Shown here: positions 36,201 to 47,358 of the stretch, piece after piece
Layout of the letters: the number at the start of each line of letters is the position of its first letter
Numbering within the stretch: position 1 is the first letter of the stretch
Translations under genes and position numbers: made by a program
The notes under the pieces: generated by a model
The model's database searches: none
Seen by the model: the letters and a program-made list of their open reading frames with translations, nothing else
Told to the model about the DNA's origin: nothing
NCBI RefSeq assembly: GCF_048771995.1
Contig: NC_133044.1
Span: forward strand, 454,001 to 518,000
Source of the DNA: Taeniopygia guttata
Taxonomy: Eukaryota > Chordata > Aves > Passeriformes > Estrildidae
Direction: 5' to 3'
Length of the DNA stretch: 64,000 bases

Positions 36201-39200
36201 TGAATCTCAGTGTCAGTAATGAAGGCCTCCAGCATCCATAGGCTATGGTCATGCAACGTGGTGTCATCTGTAGATTTCAGAAAGTGATGAGAAATAAGAC
36301 CTTAAAAAAAACCCCAGTGTTTAATTCCCCACTCTTCCTCCAGCTGCAGCAGGACCTGTCTGCAGGGAACCTCATCCAGGGAGCCATCAGGGCATTTTTA
36401 TTTGCAGGATTAGCCACAAAACATTTCCTGTAATAGTGATTAAAAATGTCCAGCATTTGGACCTTGTTGAGTAATTGGGAGGCTGTTTCTTAACCATTGC
36501 CAAGAGGGATAGTGATTTTTTTAAAGTATTGCACTCATTACTTGTACATGAGAATTTGGAAAGGGTGAATGGAATTGTAAATCTGTCAGTGTGTTTGTAA
36601 TTGTCAGAGAATCCACACCTGTTCCACTGCTGTCATTTAAGCAGTAGTTTGAAGAAGCACTCAGGGTTTTAAAAACCAAAGCAGCCTGTAAGTGGATTGC
36701 AGCACAGGGTTTGGGCAGGCTGCTGTGTGGTAGCTGATGTGTTTGGGGGCTGTTGCTTGTTCTGGTTGCCACCTGCGGTGAGAGCTGGCATGGGAGGGGA
36801 GGCAGCGCGTGGGCCCTAACAGCATAGTGATAATTGCAGCGTGGTTGCATGGGCTCTGTTTGGTGCGTGACACTGCAGAAGTCGCCTGCCTTTGAAACAC
36901 GGCAAAGCCCCAGACAAAGCAAGGGCAGCCCCTGGGCCCGGCAGAGGAGCTCCAGCCCAGTGGGAGCAGTGTGAGCAGCAGTGGCAGTGTGAGTGCCACG
37001 GACAGAGGCACCGTGGCTGCTGTGCAGCAGCGGGCAGCGCCCGGCCCTCCTGCACAGACTGAGGTGTGCACCCGGGCACGGCTCTGCCTCACGGCTCACA
37101 CAGGTGTGGAGTCAGTTTGCCTTCAACAGCTGCATTTGTGTCCTCCCTCTGCCACCTAGGGAGGCGGATGGAGAGAAATCCTCTGGTGACCCAGATCTGC
37201 TCCGTGGGCCGTGGGTGGAGCTGCTGGGGCGGTGTGAGTAGCTGGCACTGACCTCCTTAGATGGATGGGGAAACAGGAAGGAGAGGTGACGCGGGACGAT
37301 GGCACCATCTCTGGGTCACCGGGACCTCGGGCCTGCTGCGTGCCGTGGGGAGTGCCTCTGCCAGAGCCCTTGGCTCCTGGCACTGCATCACCTCCAGGAC
37401 TGCTCCTCTCCCGGGAGGAGCCCTCACTTCCCTGCTCCCTGGACAGGATCCCTTCAGGTGTGCAGCTCACCTGTGCCAGGTGCCTGTTGGCTGAGCCAAG
37501 GTGTAGGAATGGGAACAAAGGGAGGGTTGCACCCAGGACCCATCCAAAACTCTTCCTTGGCTCCTGCAGCAGCTGCTCAGACCTGCCTGCAAGGAAAATA
37601 CAGAAGCACTGCAGCGAGTGGATGTAGGGATAAAGTGTCTGCTCAGAAATCTCCTCCTTGGGCCTGGCAGACAGCTCTGGCTATGGCTCCAAGGGGTAAA
37701 CCTGCCTGTTGCCCTCTGGAGCTGCTGCCCATGGATCATCACAAAAGCTTGGGAAGAGCGTTGGGGTCCTGCATCCAGCAGTCAGGTTGTTAATAATAAT
37801 CCCTTCTTGAGATGCAGCATGCTTCATTTCTGTTTGCAGAAAATGATGACACTTAATCTCAAAAGCATATTTCCCACAATTTTTTTCACTTCAGTTTTTT
37901 TTTAATTTAAGTGCTGCAGAATTAAATTTGAAATTAAAAATTATCAAGTTTTAATTTCTCAAGTTATTTTAATTTGTTTGGGATTATTTTCTAAGTAACA
38001 AGCACACCATGGTATTTCAGGGTCTTTGGGGCATCTGGAATCCACTGGAATAATTAGAAATGTCTCATTTCCTTCCTGAACAATAGAGATTGGTTAAAAA
38101 ATAAAAATAGGAAAAGCAAAAGACATGACCAAACTAAACACCAAGTGATTGCAAGTCATACTTCAGTTATTTTAAAATGGAATTTCTTGTTCTTGGGAGT
38201 CATATCAAGGAATTAATCCAGATCTGCTTACCGGGTGACAGCGGGCAAGGGGCCAGTGACTGGCCTGGGGATGGCTCTGCTTTTCCCTGCTTTGTTGTAC
38301 TGTGGGTTCCAGTTGGTTGCTGCCTTTTTGTTTGTTTTGTTTTGAGGGCTTTTGTGGTGTTTTTTTTGGTGGTTTATTTGTTTGTTGTTTTATTTCTGCT
38401 GAATTTATTTTTTTGTCTTCCTGATTTGGATCGTTTCTCCCCTCTGCCCCAGTGACTGTTTGTACTTTGTCCAGAATGTGGTGCTTCAGGAGGCTGACTC
38501 TGACAGGTCGGTGCAACCAGCCACGTTCCAGCCCTAGTTTTGATCTCAGATTAAGGCCTGACGTCTCTTCTTATCAGGAGCCTGAAGTGCAGTTATCAGT
38601 GGGAAATTATAAATGTAAATACCAATGCATGTTCTCATTTTTACGATTGCTGCAGGCATATTTCCTGTGCTGGGAAGTATTTCTGTCTAGAAGTTCACCC
38701 TACCCTTGCAGCCAGGTTGAGCAGTGGTGGGTGGTGCCCTCCCTGCAGGGAGCTGCTGGAAGGTGGGTGCAGCCTGTGCAGCGAGGACGTGCTCCTGGCC
38801 CGAGTCCCCGTGCCTGCGTGACGGTGACGTCCCCTCCCAGGACACAGTGGCGCTCCTTGACTGCTGTCCTCGTCCAGCGCTGGGTCACGAGGCTGCTGGA
38901 CATGGCAGACACCCACGGCCGGGCTGGTGGTGCAGGGGTCACGCTCACGGGAGCTGGGAACAGCCTCTGGTTCACCTGGCGGGCTTCACTTCGGTTTGGG
39001 GTGCCCTGCCCTGCTCTGCAGCGGTGCCCTGCCCTGCAGGGGTGCCCTGCTCTGCAGCGGTGCCCTGCCCTGCTCTGCAGCGGTGCCCTGCCCTGCTCTG
39101 CAGCGGTGCCCTGCCCTGCCCTGCAGCGGTGCCCTGCTCTGCTCTGCTCCGCAGGGGAGCCGTGGTGCTCCACCTGTATTTTGCTGTGGGGGTACCAGGC

Positions 39201-42200
39201 CAGCCCGTCCAGCATCACTGGGATCCCATCTCCGAGAGCCGGGAAGTGAAGCAGTTGCCATGGAAACCATGGCTTTGGTTCCCGTGGCAGCCGGCCGGCT
39301 CACACACGGCTGCCTCTTGCAGGCACAGGGGCTGGTGGCATCGTGGGGCAGGGACGGGGCCTGGCAGGTGCTGTCACCTTGCAGGGTGCAGGCAGTGGCT
39401 CCCGAGGCTGGGAGAGCTGACTCCTCGCCTTTCCCCCGGGCTCAACTGGGAGAGCTGACTCCTCACCTTCCCCCCAGGCTCTGCTCCCTGGCAGCAGGTC
39501 GGGTGGGCTTGGTGTCAGTGCTGTTCTGTGAACATGTGGCAGCTGAGCAACGTAGACTATTTAGCACCATTCGAAGTAGGAATGCCCAGAGTTGATAGGA
39601 GTGATGGAAAATCCTCAAATCCTACAGGTGAGTGCCTTGGCCAGTGGAGTTTTGGCAGCTGGGGCTGTTTGGGTTCCATTTGGGACTCTGTGGGGACAGC
39701 TTGTTCCCCAGCATCCCTCTTGTCCTGGTTGGAACATTTTTGGAGTCAGGTTGGTGGATTCTTGCTCCTGCTGTGAATCTCCTGCACCATGGCAGTCCCA
39801 GCAAGAATAAGATCCTTAGGATGTAGGGTTTTTTCCATAAAAGGAATCAAACATAAGGACATAAGGAATCAAAACTCTGTGCAGCAGTGGAGAGCCTGAC
39901 CAGCTGGTCTGGTCTGTGCTGGAGGCCCTGTAGGTCAGTGGCAGCTAAGGACCCCCCTGGCTCAGCATGTCCCACTCTCTGGCACCAGCTGTGATCCCCA
40001 GAGCAGAGTTAAAGGATCTGGCTCAAAATTGCAAATCACTCTCCTGATTGCTTATTGATGGGGTATTTTCAATCAGCAAATGTAAAAGAAGAAAAGAGCT
40101 GAAATATGCTTTGGAAAACTCATAATTGAAAGTGTGTTTTTAAACGGCTTATAAAATGTTTATGAGGGGAGCTGTGTAATAAGGCCTTTTAAACCTCTCT
40201 AATGCCAGCCACAGGGCCAGCAGCATTCCTGAGGCAGGTGCAGGGAAGGCATTGGGGGCATTATTTCCAGTCTTGACATGAGAGTGAGCAATTTAATTAC
40301 AGACAGCTATAAAATGGAAAATTCTTTGCAGTGACAAATGACTGTTGCTATTCAAGGAGAGCAGGAGCTGGTGTATGGTTTGTTTACAAAATGATGACAG
40401 GGAGATGCACACAAGGACCAAATAGTGGCTCCAAACCAGCCAGGACAGTGGGCACAAAGTGGGGAAGAGTTACCACTGGAATTGTGTCAGGCCTGAGCTG
40501 TCACTGCAGTTGTCTGGTCTCGCTTCAATAATCCAGGTGGATAAAGGCTGCCAAGGAGCTGACAGGTACAGGAGGAGAATCAGATACTCTAGGGGAGCAA
40601 AAGCAAACCCACATGTAGATTTAAATTTGATTGCTGGTGTTTAAATAAAAGATGATAGGACTCGCCAGTGCCCTTGTGTCCCTGTCACCACTTCGCCTGC
40701 ACATGGAGCAGCCCCTGCTGTGCCTGTGCCTGCCAGGGGAGGGTCCAGCCCTTGCTCTGCTGCAGAGTCCTCACTCAGCTTCAGCTCAGCAGGACTGACA
40801 GCGTTCAGAGAGGAGCATCATCTGCTTTCACAGAGCCAGCAGTTATTTGCAAAACTTCTCAAGCATCAAAATCCTTTGATGGATTCACAAGAGTATGAGG
40901 AAATCCATTATTTCTTCCTGGGGTAGCTCAGCTTCCCCCTTGGCATGGCCAGGGCCTACTCTTTTAAGTGATGCTCATTTTTTTAAGTGCGAAAAATAAA
41001 AGAGTTGTAAAGTCATAGCTTCTGTAGGTTCCTCACACTGCAGTGTAACAGTTGCCTGGGCAACCAGGGTTCCCAATTGCTTAACAGGAAAAAAAGAAAT
41101 GCTACAGTGATGGAGACGCAGACGTAAGAAGGAGGGTCTGCACTGGAGCCTGGTGCTTGCATCTGGGATGGGGTGGGCTCAGTGAGAGGCCACCCCCAGC
41201 TTTGGGCTGCCCTCTGCCAACAGAACAGAGCTGGAGGGGCATGCCTGGCCTTCCTGGGGCCAGCCTGGCCTCTCCCTGAGAAAGTGGGAAAACAGAAGTG
41301 CAGGTAACTTCAGTGATCAGGATCAGAAACAGGAGCAGTATTTCATGAGCCAGGTGAAGTGTGTGTCCTTCAGGATCTTGGCAAGCACCTTAACTGTCAT
41401 CCCAGGTGCCGGCACCAGATGTGAGCCCCTGCCATGGTCCTTCCCAGTGGCTGTGGAGGTGGGTCAGGTGGCAGCTCCTGCCCTGCAGCTGGCCCAAGCC
41501 TCTGCCTAAATGAAATTTCAGATTTCAAAGGAAAGGTGTTTGGGCATTTGTATGGATTTAGTTTATCAAAATTTAATTCTCAATTATTGTGTTGTTTGTA
41601 GTTTTAGGGTCCCTGCTGCCCTTTTCAGTGCTACCATTACATGCCCACTGTTGGAAAATTGCAAAGGCTTGGGTTTGGGGAAAAGTGTCTGTGTAGTTAT
41701 ATGTTATTTTAAAACATCTGTTTTTGTATTGCATGGGATCCATGGTGACAGTGCTGACAGAAATTCCTGTTTAGAAGAACATCCTGGGGATCAGTGGGTG
41801 TCTCTAGAGGTTTTGATGTGCCGGGGGAGGTCAGTGACCACAGTCCCAATGACCCAGGGCTGGCTGTCACTGTGGACTTTCTGTTGACTGATGGGAGATC
41901 CTGGCCCCTGAGTGGGCAGGATGATTTGCAGAAGATAACCTGCCAGGGGGCGGATGCCAGAGAGCTGCGTGTGCCCAGGGCGGAGCGCCGCGGGCAGCGG
42001 GAGACAGTGGTGCTGTGGGAGAGCCGCACGGGCACGGGTCCTGCTCCTGTCCCTCCACGTGTCGTGTCGTGTGTGCAGTGGGCCAGGGCTCTCCTTGCTC
42101 CCGGTGCAGGCACACTCCCAGTCCCTGCGGAGCCTGGGAGGGGACTGCGGCCACCGGTACCTGCAGGGAGTGGGGCAGTGCTGGGAGGGGAGCTCAGAGG

Positions 42201-45200
42201 AGAGGGAAGAGGGCTCCACTTCATCCCACCACGTTCATTACTAGGCCAGAGCAGCTCAGCCTGGAGATCTGTCTTTACCAAGTGAGCTCCAGTGAATTGC
42301 ATCCCGGAATAGGTTTTGAAACATTTACTGGTGCCTCCAGCCCATCTGCTGATCCAGCCTCCCCAGCAGCTCCCCGTGGAGAGCGCCCAGCCGTGCCAGA
42401 GCCCAGGAGGAGATGCAGACCCAGCACGGGGCTGCTGGGAGCTGGCACCAGTCAGGAGCTGGGACTGCTGGCTGTGAGGGAGGCAGAGCCCACAGGGTTG
42501 GGCTTGGAGCAGTGCCGTGTCCCAGAGCCTGTGGAGTGCCTTCAGAGTGACATAGTGAATTCCCTGGCTCTCTTGGCTGGGAGACTCGTCCTGGTGCTTG
42601 CTAAGGGTTTGCCTGCCTTCCCAGTAATTAAAAGTTTGTAAGTAATTACCAGCTGCCCTGCTCATACTTTATAGTAGTGCTTTCCCCCAGTGCTGGGAGT
42701 CTCCTCTCACAGCAGGGAGTGAAGCCAAATCTGCTTGAATATGCGTGTGCTGTGCCCGCTGCGGTGGAGGCTGCTCTGCGGGGATCTGTGTCTGCTCCTC
42801 CTGGAGAGCTGTTCCTGTTCTGTCCTCTCGTGCCCTGCGTGGAGAGCAGCTCTGGGGAGATGCTGCAGAGAGGGACTGGGCTCATGTTTGCACAGCAGGT
42901 TTGGCTTCAGCCTGCCTTCTGCTGGCCTCCTTCCTGGTGACATAGGGAAGACATCCAGACAAGTTACATACAAGTCTCCTTAGTGTTTAAACCTGATCTG
43001 GGAGCGTGCACCTTCCTCGTCACCTTCCCCTCCATCCTGCTGTGTCTCATTCACAGAATGAGCACACAGAGCACATGACTTTTCTGGGTCAGGCGAAAAG
43101 CTTTGGCTGCACTTGATAGGAAACAGACTTTAAAACTAGCCTGTGGATTTGGGCCTCAGCCACGTGGGAATCTCTGGGCTACAGGTCAGGGCTGGTGCAG
43201 AGGCAGGATTTCAGGAGTCCCCATCCTTCCTTCCTGGCTGTCCCCATGGCTACCTGTCTGCTGCCTGGTTTGGCTTGAAAAGCAACAGGAGAGAAAGAAC
43301 TGCCCCCTTTGTCTGAAAACCCTCTGTTTTGAGGAGCTTTTAGCTGATCTGGAGGGAGAGGAGCTGTCTCCATTGACACACCTGCAGTGGTTGTGCCCTG
43401 CTAACACACATTGCTCGGCTCTTTTAAAAATACTTCCTTTATTGTTATTACCAGGACAAAGGTAGCGGCAGGAGCTGCCCTAATCTGTGTCACCTTAGGC
43501 TGCATTAAAGGATGGCTGAACAGGCTTTGAGGTCCTTCCCAGCAAACCTGTGAGCTACAGCACCAGCAGAACTATTGAAAGGCATGAGGTCAGGCTCTGA
43601 TTGTACTCATCCTGGACAACCTGAGAGAGAAATGAAGAGATGTGTTAAGAAGACCATGAACCTGGTCCACTGCCAGGTGTGGGGTTTGCTTTTGAGCTCA
43701 ATGCTTGCCAGCAGTGAGGGAATAGGAGCATCCGTGTGGGTTCTGTGTGGCTGGTATTTTCAGAAGTGTGTGTGGGATTTAAATTCCCAGTGGTGAAACT
43801 TAACTTCAGAAAATGGAGAGTGTGTACGTGGTTTTACAGGTTTCACCTAATTTTGTCTCTTATGCATGTAGTAAGTGTGGCCCTGGGCTGGGGGACCAGG
43901 TCTCTGACTGTGCAGTGCTACACTGGTTTGAAAACTCACAGAAGGGGCCTTGGAGCAGTTGATCCCCCTTGCAGGGTGTGGTTTGTATTTCCCAGCAGTA
44001 GTGCTGGGCAGTGTGGGACGCTTCTCTGTATTGTGCTGACTGATGCAGCCGCTCCCCTGACCTTACCAATGGATGTGGTGATTCCCAGCACCAAGGGGGC
44101 ATTAGCAGGAGAGGACAGCATGCACCCTTCCTTCCTGTTCGACCTCAGGATTGCCCCGTGATGCAGGGGTTGTTGGCTCTACCATCCACCGTCTCCTCTA
44201 GGTCAGGAGCTCTTGTGTGGTGTGTGTTGCTCAGAAGATCATCAGTACTTAGGCTTTTTCTTCTAAGCATTTCTCTTTTGGGAGCTTACCAGTTTTCCCT
44301 CAGAAAGCAGAAAGCCTTCAACAAGAGCAATACTTTATGTGCCAGCTCTTGTCCTCCTCTTTCTGCCCGAATTTGGCAGGTGTCAATATAGCTGAACACA
44401 TTTTACACCAGCATAATTGGCAGTATAAAATAATGAGCTGTGGACATGGGAGTGACCAGATTAGTGTAGGTTATTCCTGTCTTTGCTCTCATTATATTTC
44501 TTTTTATTTTCTCCGACTTCAGACTTTAAAGAGGAAGGAAAAAGAATACGAACACGAGATGGAGCGGCTGGCGAGGGAGAAGATCGCTACCCAGCAGCGG
44601 CTGGCAGAACTGAAGAATGAGTTGAGCCAGTGGATGGATGTTTTGGAGATTGACAGAATTATTCGGCAAACAGTTCAGCCAGAGGATGACCAGGCATCTA
44701 CCTCGACAGCATCAGGTACCCATAACTGTTCTCTTTTTTCATAGTCATCTTGGAAGATCACTGACGTAGTCACATGGAGTGGTGGGGATCTTCATTTAGC
44801 AGCATCAGGGTTTCTTTGCATTCAGAATAAAGTAAAAGGTTTTGGAGTTTTTGTAATGATTGATGTTAACAACACACTGCTGCTCATGTGAAGTAAACTG
44901 AAAGTTGTGCATCAGTGTCAGGTAGATACAAAATGCAGGTTGTCACATCTGACCTCATAGTGGAGATAAATCCCTGCTTTCCAAACTTAGGTATTTTCTT
45001 GCACAGCTCTGCAGCCCTGCTCATTAGAAGTGGGCATCCTGGTGTATTTGTGTGGATGTGGGAGGGTGTTCAGCACATATGGAAGAAGGATTTGGTACAG
45101 GGAGGATCACCAGAGCATTTGAACAACTTTTAATGAGCCTTCACATTGTGTGAGGAGGATTCACAGCGAAGATGAAATGACACTAATGGATATCTGACAT

Positions 45201-46948
45201 GCAGTTCCAGCGAGAAGTTTCTGTGAGATGGGAGAATGCATGCTTCTCTCCACGCCAGGGATTTGCAGCAGGAAGAGTAGGCAGTCTGGATGCAGAGTTT
45301 TCCAGAGACACGGAGGCTGTAGCAGTGCAGGACCATTCACAGCAGTTCTTTAAGTTGGCATTTGCTCTTGGCATGCCAGGCAGATGATGTGGCAGGTTCT
45401 GGGAAGTGAGATCCTGAGTTTGTTCAGGCTCATCACCTCTGATGGTAGGAGCAGGCTCCAGGTGTGGTCTGATGGAAGTTGGAGTAGCAGTGCTTTGTCC
45501 TTACAAGTGCCAGCTGATCCCTCTGCAGTGGCCTCTGCCGGAACGACCACATCAAGCTCTGCTTCCCAGAGCTGTGAAGGGGAAGTGTCTTCCTGGTCTT
45601 CCTGCTGCTTCTGTGTCTCCTGAAATTTTTATTCCTTGCTCCATGGCTGGCGCTAGAACAGGCAGTGCGGGGTGCTGGGCTTGTCTTCTAATCTCAGGGC
45701 TAGTATGTTCCTGTTTTGCTTCCTTAGTTCCTGGACTGGACAAGAGTCCATTTTCCAGACCTTTCAGACAAGAGACTTGCTGCCATGTTTCTTCATGGCA
45801 ATTTCCTTCCTGCTCTGGGAGCAGAAGGAGTTGTGCCTATCAGTGGAACAACTGGCCAGGAAAAGAAACCCCGTTCCTCTTCCCAGAAGGAGCCCACTTC
45901 AGCCCAGACAGCTCAGCCAGGTGTTTTCTGTCAGCCTCTGTTCGTGGTGCTCCCCTTGCCTGCCCAGTGCCTCCTCTCAGCCTGTTGGGAGCACCCTGCT
46001 CCAGCTGGGTTTTTGGGCTGTCACACTTGGCCGGCCCTGTGTCCTTGGCCCACAGGCAGTGAGGAGAGGGCTGTGCCATGCCGTGCCATGCCGTGCCATG
46101 CCACTGTGCCACCAGCCTGTAGCTCAGTGACGTCTCCTGCGCGTCTTCTTCTGCTGATGGCTGCCTTGTAGGGAGGCTCGTTGGTCCAGTTCACGCTCTG
46201 CTTGCGTTTTTATGGGAGTTTCTTCCTTTCGTGTTTTCCAGAGGGTGAAGACAACATGGATGAAGATATGGAAGATGACAGGCCAGTGAACTCATTACCA
46301 AAACTCACCCAGCGCCAGCACCCAGAGCTGCTGAAAGCCGTCCCCCCCAGTGCTGCTGCCCCACTCCCTGCGGTCCTGCCCCCACACGTGTCCATCCAGC
46401 AGAAGCCCCACGCCCAGCCCTCCCTGCAGACGCAGGCACTGGTCCCGCCGCAGGCGATCGTCCCCGCACAGACTCACATCGTGGCGGCCTCGACCGTGCA
46501 ATCGACTGTTATCGCCCACACCGCCACCACCCACGCCTCGGTCATCCAGACTGTCAACCACGTCATTCAGGGGCCACAGACCAAGCACATTGCTCACATT
46601 GCACCTTCCACATCCAGCCCCGTGCAACTCACCACTGCTGCTCAGCCCATCGGCCACATCACTGTGCACCCAGCCACCATCAACCACATGGCTCACCTGG
46701 GCCCGCAGCTGCCCATCTACCCCCAGCCCGTGGCCGTCAGCCAGCCCGTGGTGAGCCACATCGCTCACACCATCTCGCACCAGCAAGTGAACGGCACGGC
46801 GAGCCTGGGCCAGCCGGCCGTGGTGGCCAAGCCGGCCGTGGGGGCCCAGGTGGTGCATCACCCGCAGCTGGTCGGGCAGACGGTCCTGAACCCCGTGACT
46901 ATGGTGACCATGCCGTCCTTCCCGGTGAGCACGCTGAAGCTGGCCTAG
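21171..46948 (+). CDS. MNT: MNT, MAX network transcriptional repressor (six coding exons)
   Basis: The joined exons (21171-21243, 29128-29671, 31797-31838, 32506-32617, 44523-44715, 46242-46948) give 1671 nt: 556 codons plus TAG, near the 582 residues of human MNT. Residues 1-24 form the SIN3-interaction helix (MSIETLLEAARFLEWQ). Residues 25-205 are an acidic/basic stretch then proline-rich. Residues 210-257 are a class B bHLH with H213, E217 and R221 set to read CACGTG. A leucine zipper follows at about 258-300 (L259, Y266, L273, L287), then an acidic patch (321-335) and a His-rich tail with repeated HIAH/TTHA motifs ending in TLKLA. MNT is a nuclear repressor that pairs with MAX or MLX, recruits SIN3/HDAC and opposes MYC. 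All splice sites are GT-AG. The ATG was chosen for the conserved MSIETLLEAARF start; no in-frame ATG is seen upstream. Confidence 0.97.
21238..21243. promoter_or_regulatory. CACGTG E-box at the end of MNT exon 1
   Basis: The last six bases of exon 1 are a perfect E-box, abutting the GTGAGT donor. It may serve only coding and splicing, or also bind MNT/MAX or MYC/MAX near the start of transcription. Confidence 0.5.
21586..21591. promoter_or_regulatory. CACGTG E-box in the 5' part of MNT intron 1
   Basis: This is the third canonical E-box of the island, in CCACCACGTGCGCG about 340 bp into intron 1. Intronic E-boxes inside CpG islands are typical MYC-network targets. Its use here is inferred. 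Confidence 0.55.
21940..21946. promoter_or_regulatory. AP-1-like site TGAGTCA
   Basis: TGAGTCA lies in GTGATGAGTCACGCAGC near the downstream edge of the CpG island. The wider TGATGAGTCA also resembles CNC/Maf half-sites. Only the motif is seen. Confidence 0.4.
24263..24338. repeat. Triplicated GCTGGCTGTGTAACAC motif
   Basis: Three copies of GCTGGCTGTGTAACAC start at 24263, 24293 and 24321, 28-30 bp apart, with diverged spacers. This is a small local tandem duplication in MNT intron 1. Confidence 0.85.
29128..29671 (+). CDS. MNT: MNT coding exon 2 (proline-rich region)
   Basis: The exon follows TTTCTCTTTCAG and ends at donor GTGAGT (29672). It enters after base 1 of codon 25 and ends with two bases of codon 206. 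It encodes the charged EENEKHEKLCLEREQEQKK stretch, the IPIPVVTSSP segment shared with mammalian MNT, a Pro/Gln/Ala-rich region and LGALKLAP before the basic region. Confidence 0.95.
29672..31796 (+). other. MNT: MNT intron 2 (2.1 kb)
   Basis: Donor GTGAGT, acceptor TGTTTGGGTTACAG. Apart from the splice signals I see no gene, repeat array or recognisable element. Confidence 0.9.
31797..31838 (+). CDS. MNT: MNT coding exon 3, 42-nt exon with half of the basic region
   Basis: This small exon encodes VGTREVHNKLEKN plus parts of the flanking codons, including H213 and E217, which read the E-box. Both ends have the same phase (two bases of a codon upstream, one downstream), so leaving it out would keep the frame. 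The donor GTGCGT is weaker than the other MNT donors. Confidence 0.95.
31839..32505 (+). other. MNT: MNT intron 3 (667 bp)
   Basis: Donor GTGCGT, acceptor GTGTTTTCTTTAG. A T-rich, TTTG-repeat tract lies at about 31888-31960, shortly after the donor. T/U-rich tracts in this position can bind TIA1-type splicing factors. The rest is unremarkable. Confidence 0.9.
32506..32617 (+). CDS. MNT: MNT coding exon 4 (helix-loop-helix)
   Basis: The exon encodes residues 220 (last base) to 257. It covers the second conserved arginine of the basic region, helix 1 (HLKECFETLKRNI), the loop (PNVDDKKTSN) and helix 2 (LSVLRSALRYIQ). It ends on a codon boundary at donor GTACGT. Confidence 0.97.
33688..33822. 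repeat. Minisatellite with GGTCGGTGTGCAGTCTGTCC units
   Basis: Four copies of GGTCGGTGTGCAGTCTGTCC are separated by variable GTGGCTGTCCGTG segments, giving alternating periods of about 24 and 36 bp. It lies in MNT intron 4. Confidence 0.85.
38318..38416. repeat. T-rich (TTTG)n-like tract
   Basis: About 100 bp are dominated by T with regular G, including TTTGTTTG and TTTATTTG units. It is simple sequence in MNT intron 4, possibly a decayed retroposon tail in the minus orientation. Confidence 0.7.
39000..39156. repeat. About 23-bp minisatellite with CTCTGCAG cores
   Basis: Seven units of about 18-23 bp follow GGTGCCCTGCCCTGCTCTGCAGC. Most units end in a pyrimidine run followed by GCAG, which resembles a 3' splice site on the + strand. 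It lies in MNT intron 4. Confidence 0.9.
39408..39478. repeat. Two-copy 38-39-bp tandem duplication
   Basis: GGGAGAGCTGACTCCTC followed by a C-rich segment occurs twice (from about 39410 and 39448), differing at a few bases. It follows the 39.0-kb array in the same intron. Confidence 0.8.
44523..44715 (+). CDS. MNT: MNT coding exon 5 (leucine zipper)
   Basis: The exon starts on a codon boundary (T258) and ends with one base of codon 322. It encodes the end of helix 2 and the zipper (TLKRKEKEYEHEMERLAREK, then QQRLAELKNELSQWMDVLEI) and the conserved PEDDQASTSTAS tail. The donor is GTACCC, weak beyond the GTA. Confidence 0.96.
44716..46241 (+). other. MNT: MNT intron 5 (1.5 kb)
   Basis: Donor GTACCC, acceptor CGTGTTTTCCAG. 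It contains a short 10-bp tandem repeat near 46.08 kb. I see nothing else of note. Confidence 0.9.
46071..46102. repeat. 10-bp tandem repeat GTGCCATGCC
   Basis: Three consecutive copies lie in MNT intron 5, about 140 bp before the exon 6 acceptor. Confidence 0.85.
46242..46948 (+). CDS. MNT: MNT coding exon 6 (C-terminal region and stop)
   Basis: The exon completes codon 322 (G|AG) and encodes the acidic EGEDNMDEDMEDD patch, a Pro/Gln-rich part and a His-rich tail. The tail repeats HTATTHA, HIAHIAP, HITVHP and HIAHTISHQ, and ends in GQTVLNPVTMVTMPSFPV, STLKLA and TAG at 46946-46948. The tail matches mammalian MNT closely. A small insert (QPVVS) separates the VAVS and HIAHT motifs. Confidence 0.96.
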
Positions 46949-47011
46949 AGGGGACGGCGAGGTCTTTGTTGGGAACCTTTCCTAAGGAAACTCCGTACAT
47001 TCCAACACGCC

Positions 47012-47035
47012 CGGCTCGGCTCGGCTCGGCTCGGC
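47012..47035. repeat. CGGCT pentamer repeat
   Basis: Nearly five copies of CGGCT lie about 65 bp after the MNT stop codon, in the 3' UTR. Confidence 0.9.
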
Positions 47036-47227
47036 AGGAGGGGCGCGGAACCGGGGCCGGGCCGTCCCTGTGCCGGGCCTGCCGCCGGGACGGGGCCGCT
47101 CCGCCGAGAAACTTCAAAGACAGTTGTTCATGGTGATTTTTTTTTCCTTTTATGTGTAATGAGTGAACTATGGATATGATGTTCTTAAGACTTTAATTTT
47201 GCCCTCTTATGTGTTGCTTCTTTGTAG

Positions 47228-47233
47228 AATAAA
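47228..47233 (+). terminator. MNT: Proximal MNT polyadenylation signal
   Basis: AATAAA lies 280 bp after the stop codon in an AT-rich context, followed by T-rich sequence. A second AATAAA is at 47630-47635. Confidence 0.6.
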
Positions 47234-47289
47234 AATTGCTGATCTCTTTATTGAGACATTGCGTAGAATGGGAAAAAAATCATAGAAGT

Positions 47290-47358
47290 CTATATTTATA
47301 TATATGTGTGTATGTGTGTGTATATATATATATGTATATACATATATATATAAATATA
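47290..47358. repeat. TA/TG microsatellite
   Basis: Alternating TATA and TGTG runs form a dinucleotide microsatellite just after the proximal polyadenylation signal. Confidence 0.9.

Larger units (their letters stand above)
32618..44522 (+). other. MNT: MNT intron 4 (11.9 kb)
   Basis: This is the longest intron, between the HLH and zipper exons, from GTACGT to TTTTCTCCGACTTCAG. It contains tandem arrays at 33.7, 39.0 and 39.4 kb, a T-rich tract at 38.3 kb and a small CpG cluster at 41.95-42.17 kb. The longest open frame (a 318-codon minus-strand frame, 41709-42665) looks compositional. No nested gene is recognised. Confidence 0.9.

Noticed and set aside
38452..39249. 265-codon + strand frame in MNT intron 4
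   Set aside because: Its C-terminal part is the 23-bp minisatellite translated; the rest lacks protein-like features.
41709..42665. 318-codon open frame on the - strand in MNT intron 4
   Set aside because: Low-complexity composition, no domain or family resemblance, and other frames are open over the same GC-rich part.
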